A stretch of 36,380 nucleotides of DNA from Chloroflexota bacterium (lineage in GTDB: Bacteria; Chloroflexota; UBA5177): NCBI GenBank assembly GCA_025449555.1, contig JANWJD010000061.1, positions 1-36,380 of the forward strand. The letters are read 5' to 3'. The position numbers and the translations under genes were made by a program. A model generated the notes under the pieces. That model saw only the letters and a program-made list of their open reading frames with translations. It was not told the DNA's origin and did not search any database. Positions within the stretch are counted from its first letter, which is position 1; each line of letters starts with the position of its first letter. This document shows positions 16,348-23,793 of the stretch, one piece after another.

Positions 16348-16929
16348 CTACGAAGTGACGGCGTGCTGTTGCAGTCCGTGCAGACGCGCGAAGGCATCCC
16401 GAGTGATGACCATTTTTACTTCCTCGTGGTATCCAATGCGGGGGGAAAAGCGGCGTCGCTTCTCTAACACGCTGAATCCCACGCGGAGGTAGCTCCGTTG
16501 CGCCCGCGTGTTCGACTCGTACGTATGCAGGTAGATTGAGTCGAAATCGAGGTCCGCGAATAGATGGCGAACGAATGTGACAATGGCATCGGTGCCATAC
16601 CCGTGACCCCAGTACTCCTGTTCGCCCAGATAGACGCCGAGTTCGCCCGTCTGCCGGCGCCGGTCGATGTTGTAGCAGCTCACCATCCCGATGAGAGATC
16701 CGTCTTTCGTTAAGATGGCGTAGCTGATGCGTTTTCCATCAGACGGCCAGTCCCGCTGGCCAACCGTCTCTTTGAAGTGCGAGTACGACCGCCCCCCGGG
16801 AATCGTCCCGCTCCAGTACTGGAGCGTATCGTCCGAGCTCCAACGAAAGCGCCGCTGCATTTCAGCTTCGGAAAAGCCCCATGAGGCGGGACGTAACCGA
16901 GTCTTCTCGCCGTCTACAATCCTATGCAT
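16348..16929 (-). CDS. GNAT family N-acetyltransferase (RimJ/RimL-like)
   Basis: The 193-residue protein has the GNAT core: a TRLRPAS N-terminus, ISYAILTKDGSLIGMVSCYNI, the ELGVYLGEQEYWGHGYGTDA strand and acetyl-CoA pyrophosphate loop, and YESNTRAQRSYLRVGF in the C-terminal half. The order fits the RimJ/RimL subgroup, which acetylates protein N-termini, polyamines or small amines. The substrate is not evident. It lies 63 bases upstream of the LLM gene on the same strand. Confidence 0.87.
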   Translation of the reverse strand: MHRIVDGEKTRLRPASWGFSEAEMQRRFRWSSDDTLQYWSGTIPGGRSYSHFKETVGQRDWPSDGKRISYAILTKDGSLIGMVSCYNIDRRRQTGELGVYLGEQEYWGHGYGTDAIVTFVRHLFADLDFDSIYLHTYESNTRAQRSYLRVGFSVLEKRRRFSPRIGYHEEVKMVITRDAFARLHGLQQHAVTS

Positions 16930-17021
16930 CCGCGGCCCTGTTGTCGCTCATTTCAGTATTCTAGCGAAGCCGTCGGCACGATTTGTTCCGGACCTGCTTC
17001 CGAACGTCCCGGAGGAATTTG

Positions 17022-17240
17022 ATGATCATTTGTCAGGCGTGTGGCACGTCCAACCCGGACGACGCCGCCTTCTGCTCAAAGTGCGCCCGAAAACTCGATA
17101 CAGCCACACAGAACGCGGTGGCGCAACAGCGGGCTCAACATACGGCCACCGGCATCAACTGGTCAAGCGTCGTCATCGCACTCGTCGTCATCGTGATCGT
17201 GGCCGCCGCGCTGGTGCTGGTTGTCACGCATGTCCTCTAA
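17022..17240 (+). CDS. Tail-anchored zinc-ribbon protein
   Basis: This 72-residue protein has an N-terminal zinc ribbon (C4-x2-C7 and C18-x2-C21) followed by a short polar linker. A single C-terminal membrane helix (about 49-70) ends two residues before the stop. The ATG at 17022 has GGAGG 6 bases upstream; the 13 upstream in-frame codons are discarded. Zinc-ribbon plus anchor proteins are common and mostly uncharacterised. It is divergent from the GNAT gene; TATTCT at 16957-16962 is a possible -10. Confidence 0.8.
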   Translation: MIICQACGTSNPDDAAFCSKCARKLDTATQNAVAQQRAQHTATGINWSSVVIALVVIVIVAAALVLVVTHVL

Positions 17241-17282
17241 CGTCGAGCCGCCGGAAACGCAAGCCGAGGGCCGCTGCCACAA

Positions 17283-17798
17283 CTATCGGAGACGCACCAC
17301 GGCGATGAATGAGGCAAGGGCCAGAGGAAGGATGACGCCGACCGTATCAAGGCGCTCGAATGGAACCCCTCCCAGAAGCGCAAAACGGGCGTACCGAGCG
17401 ATGATGTAGCCGCAGATGACTACAGAGACGGCGGCGACTTCCAGAGGCCGGCTGGTGCGCCGTTTTGCCAGTGGGGACATCGCGGCCGCCGCGGCGAACC
17501 CGACCACGATCGCCGCAAAGAAGCTCAGATACGATACGTACGTGATCAGGAGCCAGGAAACGGTAGCTGCCGCCAACCCGCCGGCGGAAGCTCGCGCCAG
17601 AAGCGGGAGGCCGACGTCGAACTGCGGTAGACGCTTGAGCTGAGCACAGTCGCGGCATCGCATGCCCACGGGGGTCTGCACCATGCACTTTACGCAGATG
17701 GGACGGTCGCACTTGCCGCAGTGAACCATGGTCTCCCGCCGCGGATGGTTGAAACACGCTTCCGCACTCGGTGCGCCGGGCTCGCTATGGGTGATCAC
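17283..17798 (-). CDS. B-box-type zinc-finger membrane protein
   Basis: The 171-residue protein has an N-terminal Cys/His cluster: ACFNHPR, HCGKCDRPICVKC and GMRCRDCA. This is arranged like the B-box-like finger found ahead of rhomboid or other membrane domains in many bacteria. Four predicted membrane helices fill about residues 68-168. The membrane part is not a rhomboid: no GxSG Ser/His dyad is visible. The GTG start at 17798 overlaps the dcd stop codon (GTGA), so expression is coupled to dCTP deaminase. Function is unknown. Confidence 0.75.
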   Translation of the reverse strand: MITHSEPGAPSAEACFNHPRRETMVHCGKCDRPICVKCMVQTPVGMRCRDCAQLKRLPQFDVGLPLLARASAGGLAAATVSWLLITYVSYLSFFAAIVVGFAAAAAMSPLAKRRTSRPLEVAAVSVVICGYIIARYARFALLGGVPFERLDTVGVILPLALASFIAVVRLR

Positions 17799-18394
17799 GG
17801 AAGCGACGCGGGATGGACCCCGGCTTCAATGCGATCGAGGTCCCAGTCTCGATACAGACGCGGCAGCATGTCGTACGGAGTCCAGTCCTCTTGCTGGCCG
17901 TACTTCCCGGCGTACTCTTTCAACGTCTCACCCACGTAGTCGAATTTGATCTGGCAGATGCGAAGGCCCACCGGGAGCACGATCGCGCAGGTAGTGTGAT
18001 TGCTGATTTCCATGGTCCAGCGCGAGATATATCCTACGTCCCCCACGCCGGCGCACTTGCAGACGGAGAGACCGGAGCGCCCGATGCTGCTGCGAGCGTG
18101 CATGGTGGTCGTGTAGCCGTTTCTGGCGCCGATTATCTCCTGAGTGTGTGCCAGGATCGTGGTGCCGGGCTTGATGGTGATGGTGCTGGACGCTGCGATG
18201 GGCTCACCCCAGAAGGCGAGTGCCTGTTCCTCGTGCGTGAAGTCGATAGTCTCCAGATATTTCGTGGGCTGAAAGTACCATTCACCCAGCCGACAGTCGT
18301 AGGAATTAGTGCCGAGTTGACGCAGGTCAAACGGCTCAATGACGATGTTGCCCCGCTCTCGCTCTTCCACAATGCGCTTGTCTGACAGAAGCAC
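17795..18394 (-). CDS. dcd: dCTP deaminase
   Basis: The 199-residue trimeric dUTPase-fold enzyme makes dUTP from dCTP; some members are bifunctional and yield dUMP. Signatures are PFDLRQLGTNSYDCRLG, HARSSIGRSGL (about 99-108) and the RWTMEISN strand carrying the catalytic Glu (about E129). The GTG at 18394 sits 5 bases after AGGGGG and gives the family N-terminus (LLSDKRIVEE). Monofunctional and bifunctional forms cannot be separated here by eye. It overlaps the B-box gene downstream and is divergent from argS. Confidence 0.9.
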   Translation of the reverse strand: MLLSDKRIVEERERGNIVIEPFDLRQLGTNSYDCRLGEWYFQPTKYLETIDFTHEEQALAFWGEPIAASSTITIKPGTTILAHTQEIIGARNGYTTTMHARSSIGRSGLSVCKCAGVGDVGYISRWTMEISNHTTCAIVLPVGLRICQIKFDYVGETLKEYAGKYGQQEDWTPYDMLPRLYRDWDLDRIEAGVHPASLP

Positions 18395-18422
18395 CGAATC
18401 CCCCTGGAACCTTTCGTGCGCG

Positions 18423-18450
18423 ATTCTATCAGCATTTGGAGGCGTCAGAA
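18423..18450 (-). promoter_or_regulatory. dcd promoter (extended -10)
   Basis: On the minus strand TTCTGA (18450-18445), a 16-base spacer and TAGAAT (18428-18423) preceded by TG-A form an extended -10 promoter. It places the start of transcription about 20 bases upstream of the GTG. Confidence 0.45.
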
Positions 18451-18478
18451 CACAGTCTGAGCGCGCCGAAAGCCGAAG

Positions 18479-18484
18479 TATACT
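18479..18484 (+). promoter_or_regulatory. Probable -10 of argS
   Basis: TATACT (18479-18484) lies 29 bases before the argS ATG at 18514. The -35 region is poor. Confidence 0.35.
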
Positions 18485-18513
18485 GTGCCATCTCTCATCA
18501 GGAACAGAACGGC

Positions 18514-20484
18514 ATGCCACAGGACTGTATGCGGGCATTTGACCGCGAAATTCATTCATTTCTTTCCGCCCAGGGCATCGATCCGTCCATCGTGCGGCTC
18601 GATACGCCGGCAGATAGACAGTTCGGCGAACGCGCCACCAACGTGGCTTTTTTGCTCAAGAAGGAGCGGGATCAGCCGCCGCGCCAGATCGCTCAGGACA
18701 TCGCGCAAGGGTTTGATCCGCAAGCGTATCGCCTCATTCAGGCAGTCGAGCCGGCCGGGGCCGGGTTCATCAATTTTCGCCTGAATTACGACACTTTCAC
18801 TCCTTTCGTGATCGAAGAAGTGCGCGCCTCCGGATCGACGTATGGCGGTGGAGTCATTTCGGAGGTGGAACGAGTCGTGGTCGAACACACGTCCGTCAAT
18901 CCGAACAAGGAATGGCACATTGGACACGTGCGGAATGCGGTGCTGGGCGACGTGGTCGGTCGGGCGCTCCGACGTGCCGGCCACACTGTCGCCGTGCAGA
19001 ACTACATCGACGACACCGGTTTGCAGGCGGCGGAGGCGGTCCTTGGTCTACGCGATTTTCCGGAACCGCGCCGAGAGGGCGAAAAGTACGACCACTGGCT
19101 TGGTCGGATGTATGTCAAGATCGCCGGCGAAATTGCGTCGGAACCGGAGCTGCGACAGCGCCTGGAAGAACTGGGCGAGCCGGTGCAAGCCGGTTCGACC
19201 GAGCCGCCGGATAGCGCCCGCGAAAGGGTGAGCATCACGGCGCGGCTCGACAATCTCACTCGCCTCAAGCAGCGGATTCTCGTGGTCATGCACGAACTGG
19301 AAACCGGCCAGTATCACGATGTGATCGTCAGTCTGCTCGATGCTCAATTGCAAACCGCTTATCGGCTCGGCATCTACTACGACCTGGTCAACTGGGAGAG
19401 CCACCTCGTTCAATCGCACGTGTTCGACGAGGCAATCGAAGGAATCAAGCAGTCACCAAAGGTCTTTCAAGCGACGGAGGGTCGATACGCAGGTGCTCTG
19501 ATTATCGTCACGGATGAATCGGCGTCCAGCGAGGACGAGCCGAAGGCCGAAGTGTTGATCCGCTCCAATGGCATCCCGACGTACGTGGGCAAAGACATCG
19601 CGTACCACATGTGGAAGTTCGGGCTTCTGCCGGAGCGCCTCAAGTACGTCGAGTTTCACGACCAGCCAGACGGCACGTTGTTATGGTCGACGTCGCTGGA
19701 AGGAGAGAACCGCTCCAGTAGGGATCCCGATCGGGTCATCAACGTGATCGCCGTCAATCAGACCCTGCCGCAACAGGCGGTGAATCAGGCGCTGCGAGTG
19801 GCAGGATTCGACGAGGCGGCGAGCCACCTGCTCCACCTGGCTTACGGCCTCGTGAGCACCAGAGAGGGCAAAATTAGCGGTCGCAAGGGTACGTCCGTAT
19901 CGGCCGATGCCGTGATCGACGAGGCCGTGCGCGTGGCCCATGAACGGGTCAGAGAAAAGCGCAGCGCCGACCTCACGGACGAGGGGATGCGCCAGATTTC
20001 CGAGGCGGTCGGGGTGGGTGCCGTCCGGTACTTCATGGTGCAGTACAACCCACTGCGAGATATCGTGTTCGACGTGTCTGATGTCGTCAGTTACGACGGG
20101 AACACCGGACTGTATGTGCAGTACGCGCTGGTTCGCATGGCCGCCATACTCAGACGCGCCGGCACCGACCACGGTGTCGACGGCGGCGAGATCGAGGCGG
20201 CGAACACCGCGTTGTTGCAGCACGAGCAGGAAAAGCGACTCATTTTTCAGATCGCCCAGTATCCCGATACCGTGGCGACGGCCGCTCGCACGCTGGCCGT
20301 GAATTTGATCGCCGAATTCGCGTACGACCTGGCCACCACGTTCAGCCAGTTTTACCGGGATTGCGGCGTGTTGAATGCCGAACCGGATTTGCGCGCGGCA
20401 CGTCTGCTGCTGGTTCGGACGGTGCAATCGGTGCTGGCGAATGTGTGTGAACTGCTCGGCGTACCGGTCATCGAACGTTTGTAG
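18514..20484 (+). CDS. argS: Arginine--tRNA ligase
   Basis: The 656-residue class I synthetase shows an N-terminal Add-1 tRNA-contact domain (about 1-115), VEHTSVNPNKEWHIGH with HIGH at H135-H138, and the ArgRS form of the second motif, GKISGRKG (from G452). A C-terminal anticodon-binding domain ends in VPVIERL. It is about 70-100 residues longer than typical bacterial ArgRS, with extra sequence after the HIGH region (about 185-260). The first ATG (18436) lies upstream of the likely promoter. The ATG at 18514 with AGGAAC 12 bases upstream is chosen, and an ATG five codons on is possible. Confidence 0.95.
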   Translation: MPQDCMRAFDREIHSFLSAQGIDPSIVRLDTPADRQFGERATNVAFLLKKERDQPPRQIAQDIAQGFDPQAYRLIQAVEPAGAGFINFRLNYDTFTPFVIEEVRASGSTYGGGVISEVERVVVEHTSVNPNKEWHIGHVRNAVLGDVVGRALRRAGHTVAVQNYIDDTGLQAAEAVLGLRDFPEPRREGEKYDHWLGRMYVKIAGEIASEPELRQRLEELGEPVQAGSTEPPDSARERVSITARLDNLTRLKQRILVVMHELETGQYHDVIVSLLDAQLQTAYRLGIYYDLVNWESHLVQSHVFDEAIEGIKQSPKVFQATEGRYAGALIIVTDESASSEDEPKAEVLIRSNGIPTYVGKDIAYHMWKFGLLPERLKYVEFHDQPDGTLLWSTSLEGENRSSRDPDRVINVIAVNQTLPQQAVNQALRVAGFDEAASHLLHLAYGLVSTREGKISGRKGTSVSADAVIDEAVRVAHERVREKRSADLTDEGMRQISEAVGVGAVRYFMVQYNPLRDIVFDVSDVVSYDGNTGLYVQYALVRMAAILRRAGTDHGVDGGEIEAANTALLQHEQEKRLIFQIAQYPDTVATAARTLAVNLIAEFAYDLATTFSQFYRDCGVLNAEPDLRAARLLLVRTVQSVLANVCELLGVPVIERL

Positions 20485-20497
20485 CGGGCCACGCACG

Positions 20498-20746
20498 TCA
20501 CAGGTGCCCGACTGCCCCCGCGATTCCCGCAACCAGGCCGATCACGATCAGAACGCCGGCGACACGTCCCAGTCGAGCCGCCGTCCCCGGGCCGCCCGCC
20601 ACGAGTAATGCCGCTCCGCCCAGAATGCAGGCGGCTCCGCCGGCGATCAATCCCAGGCGAGCCAACGGTGAGATGACCCGAGTAGCGGAACTGTGCCTCG
20701 CTCGGGCACGTTCAGCCCGACGCCTACCCTTGCGCGACCGTCCCAT
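20498..20746 (-). CDS. Small two-helix membrane protein
   Basis: The 82-residue protein has a very basic N-terminus (MGRSRKGRRRAERARAR) and two Gly/Ala-rich membrane helices (about 30-50 and 60-80). It starts 2 bases after the polysaccharide deacetylase stop and ends 13 bases from the convergent argS stop. Tight coupling to the deacetylase supports expression, but the family is not recognised. Confidence 0.55.
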   Translation of the reverse strand: MGRSRKGRRRAERARARHSSATRVISPLARLGLIAGGAACILGGAALLVAGGPGTAARLGRVAGVLIVIGLVAGIAGAVGHL

Positions 20747-20748
20747 CT

Positions 20749-21555
20749 CTAGGTGGGGTCTTGAGCCAGGACCTGGGGATCACCGCGCACCCGTCCGGCG
20801 AAGATGGGCAGTGAGTCGTCGAGATCCACGTACACCCGTGGCTCCCTCAACGGATGGGCACTGGACTCGATCCAGCCTTCCTGCGTCGTGAAGGCAGCAA
20901 GATATCCGGCTCGTGATGCGGCCGCCACGACTGCCGGATCATACGCGCCATACGGATAGGCTAAGAGCCGCACGCTGCGGTGCAAATTGGTCTGCAACTC
21001 CCGACGGGACTCGGCGAGTTGCCATTGCACGCTCCGGGGTCCGATACGAGTCAAATCGGGATGTGTCATGGTGTGGGCTTCGATGTCCATGCCATGATCC
21101 GACATTGTCTTTACCTGTCGCCAGGTCAGATAGCGCGGTGTGCCAAGGAAGCTCGGGACGATGAAGAAGGTGGCGCTGAGGTGGGCTCGCCGGAGTGGCT
21201 CATACGCTCCCTGGAACACGTCAGCGTAGCCGTCGTCGAAGGTCAGGGCCACCGGCCTGGGTGGTAGCACAGCACCCGAGTGGAGATACTGCACGAGCTG
21301 TCGAACCGTGACCACATGATAGCCCCCAGTTCGCAGGTATCGAAGCTGGGCCGCGAATTGGCCCGGCAACACGGTCAATCCCCGTTCGAATGCGTCGTCC
21401 GACGGTTTCAGTGGTTTCACATGGTGATAGATCAGCACCGGCGCAAAGACTTGACGCGTCGTGGGCGCTGACGCTGCATGCGAGTGAAGCGAGGTACAGA
21501 GTACAGCGACGGCCGCGAGCAAGAGGCTGCGTGAGAGGTTTATCGTACGGTCCAC
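20749..21555 (-). CDS. Secreted polysaccharide deacetylase (NodB domain)
   Basis: The 268-residue protein begins with a signal peptide (about 1-28), followed by a NodB homology domain. Motif 1 is TFDDGY (105-110; D107 base, D108 metal) and motif 2 is HTMTH (H161 and H165 metal ligands). Motif 3 is AYPYGAYD. Such enzymes remove N- or O-acetyl groups from peptidoglycan or other polysaccharides outside the membrane. The GTG start at 21555 overlaps the end of the DUF3048 gene by 16 bases, so the two are co-expressed. Confidence 0.9.
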   Translation of the reverse strand: MDRTINLSRSLLLAAVAVLCTSLHSHAASAPTTRQVFAPVLIYHHVKPLKPSDDAFERGLTVLPGQFAAQLRYLRTGGYHVVTVRQLVQYLHSGAVLPPRPVALTFDDGYADVFQGAYEPLRRAHLSATFFIVPSFLGTPRYLTWRQVKTMSDHGMDIEAHTMTHPDLTRIGPRSVQWQLAESRRELQTNLHRSVRLLAYPYGAYDPAVVAAASRAGYLAAFTTQEGWIESSAHPLREPRVYVDLDDSLPIFAGRVRGDPQVLAQDPT

Positions 21556-22637
21556 GTAATCCGCGAACTCGGTGGGACTACCTCAATCCACGTCTGGCCA
21601 GGATTGAATGTAACCACTTTTCCCCGCAGATCAAGAAATGTTAAGGGTGCGTTGGGATTCGGCTGGTGCCAGGTACCTCGCTTGAGGGTTCCGTCCCGGA
21701 AGCACCACGCGGTTCCACGGCCGATGGTGGGAATCTGAATGCTTTCCGGCGTGATTCCAGCGTGCGGGTCGGCGGTGGCGGCGCCGGTTTGCATCACGAC
21801 GATATTCGAGGGACGCAGTGGCTGATGCGTATTGGCATCAATGTGGGGTGTACCGCCCATATAACGGAGATAGTTATTCGCGGCGCGATTGTAGACGTAC
21901 TTCACAGCGTAATCGCTCACCGGCGTCGGGGCGAGCGGATTGGCAAAAGCAATCGAAATCACGGTCGCATGCCCGCGAGCCTTCAGCGGTGCCGGCTGTT
22001 TGTGAAGAAGATACGCGTTGCTGTACGGCCAATTTTGCTGCTTTCCGTCCGCATACTGACGCAACTTGTAGGTGCTGGTGTACATGTTATGAGGCGCGAC
22101 CCGATCCTGACTGCGCCAGAACAGTGGTGTACCCGTGTTGAACAGGCTGATCTCCCAGCGATTCTCGTCGATGTTGAAGACTTTTGGGAGGAGCCAAAGT
22201 TGCCGCTGCGCGTCGTCATTGCCCCCGACATGGGCCAGAATGGCATGCAGAGCGGATGCCCAGTGATCGAAGTAGATCCGAGTACTACGGACCGGACCCA
22301 CTTTCGTGGCATCGTGCTCGAGGTAGATCGCCATGAACCGGGTCACGCCGCCTTCGGCCAGCGTCTCGATCACGGTGCTCGCCGCCGCCAGCCCGGCCTG
22401 CGGGCGTGAATCGGGCGAGTAGTTCTCCAGGATCACAGCCAGAGGCCGGCGCAGCGCTAGGTTTCGCGGTGTTGATTGACCGTCGAACGGTCCGGGTATG
22501 AATGCAGGTGGCTTGATGATAGGGAGCGATTTCGCGCCGATGGACGCGGAAACCTGTGTGCCGGCAGCGGTGCTTCCACAGGCTGAAAGGAGCACACCGC
22601 ACAGGCCGACGAGCGCGATCGAAAGGGGACGGATCAC
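21540..22637 (-). CDS. DUF3048 domain lipoprotein (YerB-like)
   Basis: The 365-residue protein has a lipoprotein signal (MIRPLSIALVGLCGVLLSAC, lipobox L-S-A-C, Cys 20), then the two-part DUF3048 fold. Recognisable segments are RPLAVILENYSPDSRPQAGL, GGVTRFMAIYL, GPVRSTRIYF, and the C-terminal GTAWCFRDGTLKRGTWH and GQTWIEVVP. The function of the family is unknown; it is extracytoplasmic. The GTG at 22637 lies 8 bases after GGAGG and starts directly at the signal peptide, so the 80-codon extension is discarded. It heads a three-gene cell-surface operon with the deacetylase and the two-helix protein. Confidence 0.88.
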   Translation of the reverse strand: MIRPLSIALVGLCGVLLSACGSTAAGTQVSASIGAKSLPIIKPPAFIPGPFDGQSTPRNLALRRPLAVILENYSPDSRPQAGLAAASTVIETLAEGGVTRFMAIYLEHDATKVGPVRSTRIYFDHWASALHAILAHVGGNDDAQRQLWLLPKVFNIDENRWEISLFNTGTPLFWRSQDRVAPHNMYTSTYKLRQYADGKQQNWPYSNAYLLHKQPAPLKARGHATVISIAFANPLAPTPVSDYAVKYVYNRAANNYLRYMGGTPHIDANTHQPLRPSNIVVMQTGAATADPHAGITPESIQIPTIGRGTAWCFRDGTLKRGTWHQPNPNAPLTFLDLRGKVVTFNPGQTWIEVVPPSSRITWTVR

Positions 22638-22668
22638 GAGCACTTCCTCCAGGAGACAAAGACGTGCG

Positions 22669-22697
22669 AATGTACCATACGCTTGACTGGAAGGCAA
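22669..22697 (-). promoter_or_regulatory. Promoter of the DUF3048-deacetylase operon
   Basis: On the minus strand TTGCCT (22697-22692), a 17-base spacer and TACATT (22674-22669) form a good promoter about 32 bases upstream of the GTG start. Confidence 0.5.
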
Positions 22698-22728
22698 GAG
22701 ATGGAATGCCATCGCAAGTGGAATGTAC

Positions 22729-22740
22729 ACTGACGTCAGT
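22729..22740. promoter_or_regulatory. Perfect 12-bp palindrome ACTGACGTCAGT
   Basis: This palindrome overlaps the end of a -10-like TACACT (22726-22731) and the expected start of transcription of the zinc-ribbon gene at 22768. A direct repeat of TGGAATG (22702-22708 and 22719-22725) lies just upstream. An operator is inferred. Confidence 0.35.
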
Positions 22741-22767
22741 CGCGCGCAGATGAGAAAGGGGACGGTG

Positions 22768-23097
22768 ATGGCGACCGAAACGAAGGACTTCACGTGCGAC
22801 ATTTGCGGTGGCCCGCTGGGCCAACAGCGGTGGCGTGGTTTTCCTCCCATTTGCAGCAAGTGCGAGATGGACAGCATTCACGATACGCCCGATTTGAGCG
22901 GGCCATATCTCGACTCGTATAACCGTTTGCGTGATTTACGGAATCAGCTTGCCGACACGTTTCGGCACCTGGAGAACGAAGACGACGCTATGTTCGAGGG
23001 CGAGCCGATCGTGGAAGTCATAGACCAGATCGAAGATCTGGCCCAAACATTCCTGGAGACCGTCGTCAAACCAGTGGATGAGTGGGAAGAGGGGTAA
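22768..23097 (+). CDS. Zinc-ribbon protein of unknown function
   Basis: This 109-residue acidic cytoplasmic protein has an N-terminal zinc ribbon (CDICGG and CSKC), then a helical region (SYNRLRDLRNQLADTFRHLE) and a second acidic helix ending DEWEEG. The ATG at 22768 follows AAAGGGG by 6 bases; the upstream ATG at 22723 overlaps the promoter and is discarded. I do not recognise the family beyond the ribbon. It is divergent from the DUF3048 gene and convergent with yjbQ. Confidence 0.75.
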   Translation: MATETKDFTCDICGGPLGQQRWRGFPPICSKCEMDSIHDTPDLSGPYLDSYNRLRDLRNQLADTFRHLENEDDAMFEGEPIVEVIDQIEDLAQTFLETVVKPVDEWEEG

Positions 23098-23115
23098 CGC
23101 CCGCGTGGAGGGCGT
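23097..23115. terminator. Hairpin between convergent genes
   Basis: ACGCCC (23097-23102) pairs with GGGCGT (23110-23115) across a 7-base loop between the zinc-ribbon and yjbQ stop codons. There is no T-run, so terminator activity is uncertain. Confidence 0.3.
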
Positions 23116-23124
23116 AGCGCCGTC

Positions 23125-23604
23125 CTAGATCCCTATCACCTGAATCGTAACCTGTCTGGACTTGGGCCGGTCCAACTCGATCAAGAACACGCGCTGCCAC
23201 CGGCCAAGGACCATTCTTCCCGCCACCACGGGTACGTTCTCACTGGCACTCAACAGGAGATGCTGGCAGTGAGCATGCGCGTTTGGACACTCGTCCGGTT
23301 CCATGTTGACAGTACGTATGTTGAAATTGTTGTGGTGGTACTCGCGCTCGATGGGCGCAATCTCCGAGAGGAAGAGCGCCATGTCTTTCAGGAGTTCGGG
23401 TTCGCTTTCGTTGATCTTGATGGCCGCCGTGGTGTGCTGCGAGAAGATTACGACGATTCCGTTCGTGATGCCTGAACGATCCAGAATGTCGCTGACTTCG
23501 TCCGTTAGGTCGATGAATTGGGGAGCATTCGAGGTGGAACGGTGGAGCGTTTCGCTATAGGTGCGAAACGCTGGAACAGACTGAAACAGTTGGTGTTCGA
23601 TCAT
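23125..23604 (-). CDS. yjbQ: YjbQ/UPF0047 family protein (secondary thiamine-phosphate synthase)
   Basis: The 159-residue protein carries the family hallmarks SQHTTAAIKINE, ECPNAHAHCQHLL and MVLGRWQRVFLIELDRP. UPF0047 proteins form metal-containing trimers, and the E. coli member has weak thiamine-phosphate synthase activity; the physiological role is unsettled. The ATG at 23604 is preceded by AAGGAGG, but 16 bases away. The intervening GGTGGG-CGCAA-CCCATC can fold, which would shorten the effective spacing. The 189-base region up to the biotin carboxylase stop holds no other gene I can support. Confidence 0.9.
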   Translation of the reverse strand: MIEHQLFQSVPAFRTYSETLHRSTSNAPQFIDLTDEVSDILDRSGITNGIVVIFSQHTTAAIKINESEPELLKDMALFLSEIAPIEREYHHNNFNIRTVNMEPDECPNAHAHCQHLLLSASENVPVVAGRMVLGRWQRVFLIELDRPKSRQVTIQVIGI

Positions 23605-23793
23605 GGATGGGTTGCGCCCACCTCCTTACTGGACCGCAGGCTTTGCACCGATCGTTCGGACCGGTACTTCCGCGGATCGGATGTGTCATTACCACGTCCA
23701 CCCATGGTATGACGATGCTCTCGGCTCTCTCTCCATAGTACACCGACCCAAATGGCCGGAACGGGACTCCAGCGCGTCGAGATCGACGCACGA

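Noticed and set aside
23605-23793. Possible T-box or other riboswitch in the yjbQ leader
   Set aside because: Short GGTGG-type words occur, but no T-box bulge sequence, specifier stem or terminator could be assembled.
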